NCBI GenBank assembly: GCA_013177795.1
Contig: JABLXY010000002.1
Location: forward strand, 989,441-1,053,440
Reading direction: 5' to 3'
From: Syntrophaceae bacterium
GTDB taxonomy: Bacteria > Desulfobacterota > Syntrophia > Syntrophales > UBA2192
Length of the DNA: 64,000 nt
Shown here: piece after piece, positions 56,422 to 64,000 of the stretch
Position numbering within the stretch: the first letter of the stretch is position 1
How the letters are laid out: the number at the start of each line of letters is the position of its first letter
The notes under the pieces: model-generated
What the model was told of the DNA's origin: nothing
Databases searched by the model: none
Seen by the model: only the letters and a program-made list of their open reading frames with translations
Position numbers and translations under genes: made by a program

Positions 56422-57390
56422 ATGGCTCTCCTCAACCTACTCACGCTGCAGATTTTGGATGCTCTCGTCAGGATCGAGGCCTGGAGCGAATCGGCCATCC
56501 TCGACAATGAAGACAGCCCCACGATCACGGCCCTGGGCCTGTTTCTGGTTCTCCTGTTCGGGTTGTTGCGGCGCTGTGCCGTCCGGATCAGAGGGGATGC
56601 CGAAGCGCAGCGGCGGGCCTGTCGCACCGCGCGCGAGGGCCCGTGCGGTGACCGGGTGGATCCCGGGGAGTACCGCTTCGACCTCCAGGGCCGCATCGTC
56701 GATGTCCCCCGCGGGGCGGAGAACCTGCTCGGGGCTGACCGCGAGTCGATCCTCGGCTCCCTGTTCAGCCGCTTCCTGCGGGAAAAGGACGTGCCCCCGG
56801 TGATCGACGGGTTCATCCGCGTGCTGCGCGGCGAGAGCGTCGACGGTCTGAGGGTTATCCTGCGAAGGGCCGATGGTTCTCTCGTGCCGGCCCGCATGGA
56901 CCTGCACCCCGTCGTGCGCGCCGGGGAAATCGACGGGGTGCGCGGGTTGTTGAGAGCCTCGCCCGGGACTGCCTCGATTGCACGGCGGGAAACCGGCCGG
57001 ACGGGTTTATGCGTCTACATCTTCCGCAAGGGGGAGATGCTGTACGTGAACCCGCGCTTCGCGGAGAGCTGCGGGTACGGGCGGCACGAAATCTCGTCCG
57101 TTGACCCGATGCAGATCATCCACCCCGCCGACCGTTCCAGGGTGCGCCGGAGCAACATCGGCCAGATGAAGGGGGAACCGGGGGCCTCCTGCGACTTCCG
57201 GCTCGTCACGAAGGACGGCCGAGTGCGGTGGGTTCGAGCCAGGGTTCGTCCCGTGACGTATCGCGGGCAGAAGGCGCTTCTCGGAAACCTCGTCGTCATG
57301 TCCGCCAGGGAGCAGACCCTGCAAGGCCGGGGGGACACAGGCGGCCGCAGGTCCGCTGCCGCACGCTGCGGCTGTTCCGCACCGGTTTGA
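56422..57390 (+). CDS. PAS-domain protein without kinase output
   Basis: The 322-residue protein has one hydrophobic segment (ITALGLFLVLLFGLL, residues 35-49) and two PAS-like units. The second contains VYIFRKGEMLYVNPRFAESCGYGRHE and FRLVTKDGRVRWVRARVRPVTYRG. It has no HisKA, GGDEF or helix-turn-helix. It may modulate the nearby multi-PAS kinase. The C-terminal 30 residues are Arg/Gly/Ala-rich and poorly ordered. Confidence 0.8.
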   Translation: MALLNLLTLQILDALVRIEAWSESAILDNEDSPTITALGLFLVLLFGLLRRCAVRIRGDAEAQRRACRTAREGPCGDRVDPGEYRFDLQGRIVDVPRGAENLLGADRESILGSLFSRFLREKDVPPVIDGFIRVLRGESVDGLRVILRRADGSLVPARMDLHPVVRAGEIDGVRGLLRASPGTASIARRETGRTGLCVYIFRKGEMLYVNPRFAESCGYGRHEISSVDPMQIIHPADRSRVRRSNIGQMKGEPGASCDFRLVTKDGRVRWVRARVRPVTYRGQKALLGNLVVMSAREQTLQGRGDTGGRRSAAARCGCSAPV

Positions 57391-57553
57391 ACAAGGAACA
57401 GTCAATCCCCTTCTTTGCCCGAATCGCCAGCCCGCGGCTGAGAGACAGAGAGCCGAGGGCCGTGATCAGCATTCGATCCTTTTCCGTCTGCGCAGACCCC
57501 GGACCCGGCGTCCCGGGATACCGCGGGGTACGGCCTGACAGAAGAGGGGCACG

Positions 57554-58690
57554 ATGGCCATCAAGGATCGCATGAAAACGCTCACGCCCCGGGAAGCCAT
57601 GCTCTGGCGTCCCTGGGGCGACGAGGGCGGCGTCGAATGCTACCTCTGCAATCACCGCTGCAGGATATCGGGCGGGGGGTTTGGCATCTGCGGCATGCGC
57701 GAGAATCGGAGCGGGAGGCTGTGGACCCATGCCTACGGCGACCTCATCGCCGCCCACGTCGACCCCATCGAAAAGAAGCCCCTCTACCATTTCCTGCCCG
57801 GTACCGCCTCCTTTTCCGTTGCCGTCATGGGCTGCAACTTCAACTGTTCCTTCTGCCAGAACTGGCAGATTTCCCAGATTTCCGTCCGCGACGGCACGGC
57901 GGCCGGTGGTTTCCGGATGAGGGCGGAGGGCGTCGTGGAGACGGCGCTCGGGCAGCACTGCCGAAGCATCTCCTACACCTATACGGAACCGACGGTCTTT
58001 TTCGAATTTGCCTTCGACATCTCCCGCCTCGCCCGGCTCGAGGGGCTGGCCAACATCTTCGTGACCAACGGCTTCATGACCACGGAGGCCCTCGAGGTCA
58101 TCGCCCCCTTTCTGGATGCGGCAAACGTGGACCTGAAATCCTTCCGGGACGATTTTTACAGGAAGGTCTGCCGGGGCAGGCTCGCTCCCGTCCTGGAATC
58201 CATCCGCTTCATGAAGAAGCTTGGCGTGTGGATCGAGATCACGACCCTGCTGATCGCCGGCGTCAACGACAGCGACGAGGAACTGTCGGACATCGCGCGT
58301 TTCATTGCCGAGGTCGATCGGGACATCCCCTGGCATATCAGCCGCTTTCACCCCGATTACCGGATGACGGGCGTCGGCGCGACCCCGCTCGAGACGCTGC
58401 GGCGCGCCTTCGATCTCGGGAAGAAAGCGGGGCTGCGCTACGTCTACCTCGGCAACGTGGTCGGCGAGGCGGCACAAACCCTCTGCCCCGGGTGCGGAAA
58501 CCCCGTGATCCGGCGCAGGGGCTTCTGGCTGGAGCGCAACGACCTTCGCGACTGCCAGTGCCCGCGCTGCAACAGCCGCATCGCCGGGGTGTTCCGGGAA
58601 CGGACGGCCAGCCGGACCCCGGGAGGGAGCGAAGTCCGGGTCACAGATAGCCGTCCGGGATCAAACAACAACCATCAAGAAAGACGGTGA
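57554..58690 (+). CDS. AmmeMemoRadiSam system radical SAM enzyme, second copy (cytoplasmic)
   Basis: The 378-residue protein is a paralogue of the one at 23780-24949 but without a signal sequence. It has the N-terminal Cys group (CYLCNHRCRIS, GICGMREN), DPIEKKPLYHFLPG, the radical SAM motif CNFNCSFC (Cys94, 98, 101), and a C-terminal zinc-ribbon-like CPGCGNPVIRR with CPRC. No Memo or AMMECR1 gene is adjacent here. Its partner may be encoded elsewhere. Confidence 0.9.
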   Translation: MAIKDRMKTLTPREAMLWRPWGDEGGVECYLCNHRCRISGGGFGICGMRENRSGRLWTHAYGDLIAAHVDPIEKKPLYHFLPGTASFSVAVMGCNFNCSFCQNWQISQISVRDGTAAGGFRMRAEGVVETALGQHCRSISYTYTEPTVFFEFAFDISRLARLEGLANIFVTNGFMTTEALEVIAPFLDAANVDLKSFRDDFYRKVCRGRLAPVLESIRFMKKLGVWIEITTLLIAGVNDSDEELSDIARFIAEVDRDIPWHISRFHPDYRMTGVGATPLETLRRAFDLGKKAGLRYVYLGNVVGEAAQTLCPGCGNPVIRRRGFWLERNDLRDCQCPRCNSRIAGVFRERTASRTPGGSEVRVTDSRPGSNNNHQERR

Positions 58691-59259
58691 AGTCAGAGCC
58701 TCCCTCCGAAAGAAACCTTGCTGCTGCCCGTTTTCCGCCGATCCAACCCGCCCAGACATCACCTTTCCCCTTGCTTTCTCCTGACCGGGATGCTATCTGA
58801 AGCCGTGAGTTTCACCCCGTCCATCGGTTAACGGCAAGGCAACCAATCCACTCCAGAAGCGGCAGCGTTACAAACCGGGTAACATCCACAGTTATTCTCT
58901 TTGGACTTTTCCCGTCGGATCACGCCTCATGGGCGCCGTCTGCGCAGGGCAGACCCGTACTTATTCACCGTGCCCCGCGAAGGGCCGAGCCCTGATCTTC
59001 GATTCTGGAGCACCCAAGGGTCCGCTACGGCCGGGTGAGCCCAGGATGCAAGACCAGGGCCCGCTGCCCGTCGCGTCGGCGCAACCGGCCCCGGCGGAGT
59101 CCCGGACAAGACAGAGTCTCTGGATATGAAAGCAAATGCACAACGGAAAGGAGGTGAATCGGGGAGTCATAGAGTCGAATGCTTCTATCGGTGCGGGTGT
59201 CGGCTGGGGTCATCCGGGCCCTGCAATTCATCGATGCGGTCTTCAAAGGAGGGAACTTT
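58691..59259. other. Long intergenic region before the CoA-transferase operon
   Basis: About 570 bp without a recognised gene. It contains several short G/C-rich stems (for example around 58935-58975), a purine-rich AAAGGAGGTGA at about 59148-59158 that looks like an unused ribosome-binding site, and no clear sigma-70 or sigma-54 promoter. Upstream transcription control or an RNA leader is possible. Confidence 0.5.
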
Positions 59260-60585
59260 ATGACTGTTTTCAAGAATTACGCCGAGACCAAGAACAAGCG
59301 GCCGGGCCCCCTGAGCGGGATCCGGGTTCTCGAAGTCTGCACGCTCCTGTTCGGGCCGGCAGGCCCGTCGTTCCTTGCCGAACTGGGGGCCGAGGTCATC
59401 AAGATCGAGCTGCCGCCCGTGGGGGACGTGACCCGCTCGCTCAACCCCTTCGGCTGGTTCTACAAGGAACAGGGGCCCATGTTCATCCACATCAACCCCG
59501 ACAAGTACTACATGGCCCTCGATCTGCACATCGACATGGCCCAGCAGATCTTCAAGGAGCTCTGCGCCAAGTCCGACGTGGTCGAGTTCAACCTCAGGCC
59601 CGCCGTCACGAACCGCTGGAACATCGGCTACGAGGACATCCGGAAGGTCAACCCGGGCATCATCTATATCGAGAAGAACGGCTTCGGCCAGTGGGGACGC
59701 TACGCCGAGGAGGACCGCCCCTCCAACGACGGCGCCGCCCAGGCGCTTTCGGGCTACGCCTGGCTGTCGAGCTTCGCCGGCAAGCCCCCCCTGAAGCAGA
59801 GCATCTGGATCTGCGACGTCTTCGGGGCCATGATGGGCGAGGTGGCCGTGCTGTCCGCCCTGCACTACCGCCGGCGAACCGGCAAGGGGCAGTACATCGA
59901 GATGTCCCAGAGCGAGAACATCATGCGGGCCATGACGTGGGTGTGGCCCTACCAGCAGGTGACGCAGAGGCACGCCGAGCCCTCGGGGAACCGGGACCAG
60001 TGCATCTGCCCCGCCGACACCTTCTATTGCAAGGACGGGCAGTTCGTGGCTCTCGCCGCGCCGGCGCCCGACGAGTTCAAGGGCCTCTGCGCCGCCATGG
60101 GCAAACCCGAGCTCGCCGCCGATGCGCGCTTCAAGGACCACGAGACCCGCCTCAAGGACGAAAACGCGCTGGCCATCCTCAAGATCATCGCCGACTGGGC
60201 CGCCGGCAAGACGGCCGACGAGGTCGAGAAGCTGGGCGTCAAGCACGGCTTTGCCGCCTCCCGGGTCTTTTCGGCCAAGGACGAGTGCGAGGACCCGCAC
60301 CGCCGGGCCCGCGGCGCTGTCAAGGTGATCGACGACCCCATGTACGGCCAGTACGTGGACCACGAGATCCCCATCAACATGTCCAAGACCCCGCCCAAGC
60401 ACCGCTGGTCGGTCCGGCCTGTCGGGTTCGACAACGACTACATCATGACGAAGATCCTCGGCCGCAGCGAGCAGCAGCTCAAGGAGCTCTACGGTCACGG
60501 GGTGCTCGGGAAGTGGAAGGACCAGCAGGGCCGCAGGCCGCCGTCCGACTGGGACGGGCAGTCCGGCGCCATCTTGAGGAGGTGA
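59260..60585 (+). CDS. CaiB/BaiF (class III) CoA transferase, subunit 1
   Basis: The 441-residue protein shows the family start GPLSGIRVLEVCTLLFGPAGPSFLAELGAEVIKIE, the NRWNIGYEDI region, the probable catalytic Asp in the SNDGAAQALSG segment, and GKGQYIEMSQSE. The ATG at 59260 has AAAGGAGG seven bases upstream; an earlier in-frame start adds unrelated residues. A second transferase follows 6 bp later, suggesting a heteromeric enzyme of the benzylsuccinate-type arrangement. Substrate unknown. Confidence 0.9.
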   Translation: MTVFKNYAETKNKRPGPLSGIRVLEVCTLLFGPAGPSFLAELGAEVIKIELPPVGDVTRSLNPFGWFYKEQGPMFIHINPDKYYMALDLHIDMAQQIFKELCAKSDVVEFNLRPAVTNRWNIGYEDIRKVNPGIIYIEKNGFGQWGRYAEEDRPSNDGAAQALSGYAWLSSFAGKPPLKQSIWICDVFGAMMGEVAVLSALHYRRRTGKGQYIEMSQSENIMRAMTWVWPYQQVTQRHAEPSGNRDQCICPADTFYCKDGQFVALAAPAPDEFKGLCAAMGKPELAADARFKDHETRLKDENALAILKIIADWAAGKTADEVEKLGVKHGFAASRVFSAKDECEDPHRRARGAVKVIDDPMYGQYVDHEIPINMSKTPPKHRWSVRPVGFDNDYIMTKILGRSEQQLKELYGHGVLGKWKDQQGRRPPSDWDGQSGAILRR

Positions 60586-60591
60586 TGAGCC

Positions 60592-61941
60592 ATGGCAGAC
60601 TACAAGAGAGCGAAGTGGGCGGCCTGGGCGGATCACATCCGCTCCCTGGACGACCCTGCAAAGAATTTCGAGAAGCCCGAGGCCCTCGATGACCTCGTCG
60701 TCATCGACCTGAGCTCCCGGAGCATGGCGGGCTGCTTCTGCTCGTCGCTGCTGGCCGAACTCGGCGCCGAGACGATCCGCATCGAGCCGCCCGGCGGGGA
60801 CCTGATCCGCACGTACTCCCCCGGCGGCATCATGGTGAAGGACACGGGGCTCGCCTATCTCCAGGAGGGCCGCAACAAGCATCACATCACCCTGAACATG
60901 GAGACCCCCGAGGGCCGCGCGATCTTCAAGGACCTCGTCGGTGCCGCCGATGTGCTCATCGAGACCTACCCGGCGGGAACGATGGACGGCTGGGGGCTCG
61001 GCTACGAGGCGCTGGAAAAGATCAACCCGCGCCTCATCATGTGCTCCATCACGGGCTACGGCCAGTTCGGTCCCGACAGCGAGCGCAAGCTCTACGACTA
61101 CGACAACGTCGCCCAGGCCCGCTCCGGGATCCAGTACTGCACGGGCGAGGTGCTTCCCGAGGGCAAGACGGTTGAGGAAATGCCATGGGCCGTTCCCACC
61201 AAGGCGGGCCCCCACATCGCCTGGGCCGTGTCGGGAACCTTCGGCGCCATGGGGATCCTCGCAGCCCTCTACCACCGGGGCAAGACCGGGGAAGGGCAGG
61301 CCATCGACATCTGCACGCCCGAGGCGTACAGCCGCCTGGCCGACTATCAGCTCATGTGGTACGCCCACGCCGGCGTGATCGCCGAGCGCTTCGGGAGCCT
61401 CGACACGGCCCTGTGGCTCTACGGGTTCTTCCCGACCAAGGACGGCGGCGTCTTCCTGGGCGGCCTCAGGCTCGAGATGTGGAAGGCCTTCGTCGACATC
61501 ATCGGCAAGTATGACGAGTGGAAGGCCGAGGAGTGGACGACGCTGGCGCCCTTCATGAAGAAGGACTGGCAGCTCAAGTACCAGTCCATGATCGACCCGG
61601 AGACGAAGAAATACACGAGCGAGGAGCTGACCCAGAAGTCCGTCGAGTATGCCAAGAGCGGGCGTCTGGCCCCGATCACGCCGGTCGTGGCCGAGATCGT
61701 CTCGCCCTGGAAGGCCATGCACGACGAGAACTGGCAGGACCGCGGCATCTTCACGCCGGTGCAGGACCCCGTCTTCGGCTCCGTCATCTGCGCCCAGTCG
61801 CAGTGGAAGTCGACGGAGACCCCGCCGCGGACGAAGTGGGCCTGCCGCCCCGCGGGCTATGACAACGGGCATGTCTACCTGAAGTACCTGGGCTACGGGC
61901 CCGCCAAGCTCAAGGAGCTCGAGGGCAAGGGCGTCATCTGA
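60592..61941 (+). CDS. CaiB/BaiF (class III) CoA transferase, subunit 2
   Basis: The 449-residue homologue of the previous gene has LVVIDLSSRSMAGCFCSSLLAELGAETIRIEPPGGD, NPRLIMCSITGYGQFGP, the candidate catalytic Asp in LYDYDNVAQARSG, and GEGQAIDICTPEAYSRL. It starts immediately after subunit 1, behind GGAGG. The paired arrangement implies that both chains act in one complex, but each keeps an Asp at the expected place. Confidence 0.9.
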   Translation: MADYKRAKWAAWADHIRSLDDPAKNFEKPEALDDLVVIDLSSRSMAGCFCSSLLAELGAETIRIEPPGGDLIRTYSPGGIMVKDTGLAYLQEGRNKHHITLNMETPEGRAIFKDLVGAADVLIETYPAGTMDGWGLGYEALEKINPRLIMCSITGYGQFGPDSERKLYDYDNVAQARSGIQYCTGEVLPEGKTVEEMPWAVPTKAGPHIAWAVSGTFGAMGILAALYHRGKTGEGQAIDICTPEAYSRLADYQLMWYAHAGVIAERFGSLDTALWLYGFFPTKDGGVFLGGLRLEMWKAFVDIIGKYDEWKAEEWTTLAPFMKKDWQLKYQSMIDPETKKYTSEELTQKSVEYAKSGRLAPITPVVAEIVSPWKAMHDENWQDRGIFTPVQDPVFGSVICAQSQWKSTETPPRTKWACRPAGYDNGHVYLKYLGYGPAKLKELEGKGVI

Positions 61942-61979
61942 AGTCATCGGTGAGAGCGGAAAGGCTGAAAGAGCGACAG

Positions 61980-62020
61980 AATCCCCCACCCCCCTTTAGA
62001 AAAGGAGGCAGGGGGGATTT
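61980..62020. repeat. C/G-rich palindrome between CoA transferase and acyl-CoA ligase genes
   Basis: AATCCCCC and CCCCCCTTT pair with AAAGGAGG and GGGGGGATT around a short apex. It is the fifth copy of the palindrome family in the window. Confidence 0.85.
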
Positions 62021-62162
62021 GAAGTTTCGGGTGTACGGGCACCGCCGGGGCTGCGGGGGTCTGATCGGAAACAGGGTCGCCCCGGCCCCGTGCCCCCTTG
62101 ACAGCTCGACACTCGAAACTGCGTAACCGGAAAGACCATCTTTGAGAGGGAGGTTCACGTTT

Positions 62163-63818
62163 ATGTCTCTCGGCATTCCCCTGACGGACGCGGACAAGGC
62201 GAAGTTCAACACCCTCAACAAGGACACCGTCGAGTACCTGATGACCCGCTACAACAAGGTCAACCGATGGGTCATCGCCGACATGATCCGGCGCAGCGCC
62301 TACCACTTCCCCGACAAGACGGCCATGATCTTCGGTGACCGGAAGATGACCTACGCCGAGATGGAGGGGGAGTGCAACCGGGTGGCCAACGCGCTCATGG
62401 ACCTCGGCGTGCAGAAATATGACCGGGTGGCCATCCTGGCGCACAATACGATCGACCACGTCCTGACCTGGTTCGGCTGCTGCAAGGCGGGCGCTGTGTA
62501 CCTCGCCATCAACTACCTGCTCCGCGGCAAGGACATCGCCTACTGCATCAACCACTCGGAGAGCAAGGTCTTCATCGTGGAGGACGCGCTCTACGACCTC
62601 GTCAAGGACGTCCTCGGCGAGATGCCGACGGTCAAGACGTGGATCTGGTCCCGCCAGGGTGCGGGCAAGCCGCCCGTGAACGAGACGTTCAAGGACTTCG
62701 AACCGTGGTATAAAGCCTATCCCGCGACGGAGCCCGACACCGTCCTGCGCATCGAGGACCCCGTCCAGATGACCTACACGAGCGGCACCGAGTCGCTGCC
62801 CAAGGGAGTCATCATCTCGAACCAGGCCCTCATGGCCCAGTACATGGGCTGCATCGTGGACGGGCAATACAACGAGGACGACGTGCAGGTCAATGCCCTG
62901 CCCATCTACCACTGCGCCCAGCGCGACGTGTTCCTGAACCCCGTCTTCTGGGTGGGCGGCACGAACATCCTCATTGCCCCCGACATCGGTCAGATCCTCA
63001 AGAACATCGCCGACTACAAGGCCACGATGTTCTTCGCGCCGCCCACGGTCTGGATCGGGATGCTTCGGCACCCGGATTTCGGTAAGTACGACCTCAAGAG
63101 CCTCAAGAAGTGCTACTACGGGGCCTCCATCATGCCCGTCGAGATCCTCAAGGAGCTGATGGAGAAACTGCCCGGCACGGGCATCTGGAACTACTACGGC
63201 CAGACGGAGCTGGCGCCCTACCACACGGTCCTCAAGGCCAAGGATGCGCTGCGCAAGCTGGGCTCGGCGGGCATGGGCGGCATAAACATGGAGACGAGGC
63301 TCGAGGACGACAACTTCAACCCCATCACACAGCCCGGCGTGCCGGGCGAGATCTGCGGCAGGGGGCCCCACGCCCTCATGATGTATTTCAAGGACCCCGA
63401 GAAGACCGAGGAGGCCATGAAGGGCGGCTGGTTCCACTCCGGCGACGTGGGCATCATGGACGAGGACCGCTACATCACGGTGGCGGACCGCAAGAAGGAC
63501 ATGATCAAGACCGGCGGCGAAAACGTGCCCACCCGCGAGGTCGAGGAGGCCATCTACAAGGACCCGCGCGTACAGGAAGTGGCCGTCATCGGCGTGCCGC
63601 ACCCGAAGTGGGTCGAGGCCGTCACGGCCGTCATCGTGCCCAAGGCGGGGCAGACGATCACCGAAAAGGAGATCATCGACCTGTGCCGCAAGGAACTGGC
63701 GGGCTTCAAGGTGCCCAAGGGCGTCGTCTTCGTACAGGCGCTGCCCAAGACGCCCACGGGCAAGATCCTCAAGCGAGACATGCGCGTGACGTACAAGGAC
63801 ATGTTTGCGAAGGGATAG
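62163..63818 (+). CDS. AMP-forming acyl-CoA ligase
   Basis: The 551-residue ANL-family enzyme has the phosphate loop MTYTSGTESLPKGV, the AMP-binding WNYYGQTELAP, GGWFHSGDVGIMDEDRYITVADRKKDMIKTGGENV, and the C-terminal catalytic Lys in PTGKILKRD. It likely activates a carboxylic acid feeding the neighbouring CoA transferases. The ATG at 62163 has GAGAGGGAGG upstream. Its stop codon begins a heptamer array, followed by IS copy 3. Confidence 0.92.
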   Translation: MSLGIPLTDADKAKFNTLNKDTVEYLMTRYNKVNRWVIADMIRRSAYHFPDKTAMIFGDRKMTYAEMEGECNRVANALMDLGVQKYDRVAILAHNTIDHVLTWFGCCKAGAVYLAINYLLRGKDIAYCINHSESKVFIVEDALYDLVKDVLGEMPTVKTWIWSRQGAGKPPVNETFKDFEPWYKAYPATEPDTVLRIEDPVQMTYTSGTESLPKGVIISNQALMAQYMGCIVDGQYNEDDVQVNALPIYHCAQRDVFLNPVFWVGGTNILIAPDIGQILKNIADYKATMFFAPPTVWIGMLRHPDFGKYDLKSLKKCYYGASIMPVEILKELMEKLPGTGIWNYYGQTELAPYHTVLKAKDALRKLGSAGMGGINMETRLEDDNFNPITQPGVPGEICGRGPHALMMYFKDPEKTEEAMKGGWFHSGDVGIMDEDRYITVADRKKDMIKTGGENVPTREVEEAIYKDPRVQEVAVIGVPHPKWVEAVTAVIVPKAGQTITEKEIIDLCRKELAGFKVPKGVVFVQALPKTPTGKILKRDMRVTYKDMFAKG

Positions 63819-63851
63819 GCGAAAGGCGAAAGGCGAAAGGCGAAAGGCAGA
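63817..63851. repeat. Heptamer array AGGCGAA, four perfect copies plus one variant
   Basis: The first unit overlaps the TAG stop of the acyl-CoA ligase gene. Confidence 0.95.
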
Positions 63852-63874
63852 CCCCCTCTGCCCCCCGGCTTTTG

Positions 63875-64000
63875 AGGCTGTGTCGCAACAGTCAAGAGGG
63901 GACGAGTTGTTTACCCGTTCTTTGACAACAAAATATCCGTAACGTCTATCCGCGCACGGTCTGTCGGGCAGGTTTTGATGGTTCAGGGCCCTTTGAAGAG
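63875..64000 (-). mobile_element. IS1182-family insertion sequence, copy 3 (partial, cut by window end)
   Basis: The sequence from AGGCTGTGTCGCAA onward is the reverse complement of the right end of copies 1 and 2. Where they differ it matches copy 2 (single CTCGTCC unit, AAAGGGCC). The flank before it (ACCCCCTCTGCCCCCCGGCTTTT) looks like the left arm of a palindrome of the C/G-rich type. Confidence 0.9.
63946..64000 (-). CDS. IS1182-family transposase, C-terminal fragment in window
   Basis: Reading on the minus strand, the stop at 63946-63948 and the residues before it (ARQTVRG) match the C-terminus of the copy 2 transposase. The remainder lies beyond the window. Confidence 0.8.
   Translation of the reverse strand, partial: SSKGPEPSKPARQTVRG

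Overview
The window is a GC-rich (roughly 60-65 %) bacterial chromosome segment, densely coded and organised in short operons. The gene set (LL-diaminopimelate aminotransferase lysine branch, cmk-rpsA-sppA-IHF block, NAD-linked class 1B dihydroorotate dehydrogenase PyrK/PyrD, ADP-forming acyl-CoA synthetase, class III CoA transferases, AmmeMemoRadiSam proteins, incomplete mannose-type PTS, NtrC/sigma-54 control) suggests an anaerobic deltaproteobacterium in the Syntrophus/Desulfobacterota range. That placement is an inference from gene content, not a measured phylogeny.

Layout. 1-10.0 kb: hslV-hslU, then an arginine cluster argB-argD-argF-argG-argH, split between argG and argH by an IS1182-type element (copy 1). 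10.0-15.8 kb: an LptM-like small lipoprotein, then lysA-dapF-dapA-dapB-dapL, the lysine/DAP pathway. 15.8-18.1 kb: folK, a small membrane protein with a Cys site, a transaldolase-like aldolase and pgsA. 18.1-27.6 kb: a lysophospholipid acyltransferase-like gene, an unknown zinc-ribbon protein, then a minus-strand envelope block (DUF3015, Lnb/DUF4105, Tat-signal AmmeMemoRadiSam radical SAM enzyme, Memo-AMMECR1 fused lipoprotein, membrane spermidine-synthase-like protein). 27.7-29.5 kb: IS copy 2. 29.5-29.96 kb: tRNA-Val(CAC), tRNA-Gly(GCC) and tRNA-Cys(GCA) with promoters and terminators. 30-37.6 kb: M48/TPR protease, DUF2889, VanZ, cmk, rpsA, sppA, IHF and a crotonase. 37.7-47.2 kb: a Cys-rich protein with sigma region 4, a Nudix hydrolase, PTS IIA-IIB-IIC, rimI-pyrK-pyrD, an MBL-fold hydrolase, YjbQ and an ADP-forming acyl-CoA synthetase. 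47.6-58.7 kb: Na/Pi symporter-PhoU, a hibernation factor fused to a cold-shock domain, a large multi-PAS histidine kinase with an NtrC-family regulator, a sigma-54 promoter in front of a small ORF and a PAS protein, and a second AmmeMemoRadiSam radical SAM gene. 58.7-64 kb: two CaiB/BaiF CoA transferases and an acyl-CoA ligase, ending in an inverted, partial IS copy 3.

The most striking layer lies between the genes. At least a dozen short arrays of a 7-bp unit (consensus near AGGYNAA) sit directly on or after stop codons and sometimes encode the last residues of the protein. Five C/G-rich palindromes of one family occupy other gaps. A MITE-like inverted repeat supplies the folK start codon, and a second small hairpin repeat ends at the rimI start. 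IS copy 1 sits in the loop of one palindrome, and copies 2 and 3 abut arms of similar repeats. IS copy 1 differs from copies 2 and 3 by exactly one extra 7-bp tandem duplication, which suggests that 7-bp duplication is a recent process in this genome.
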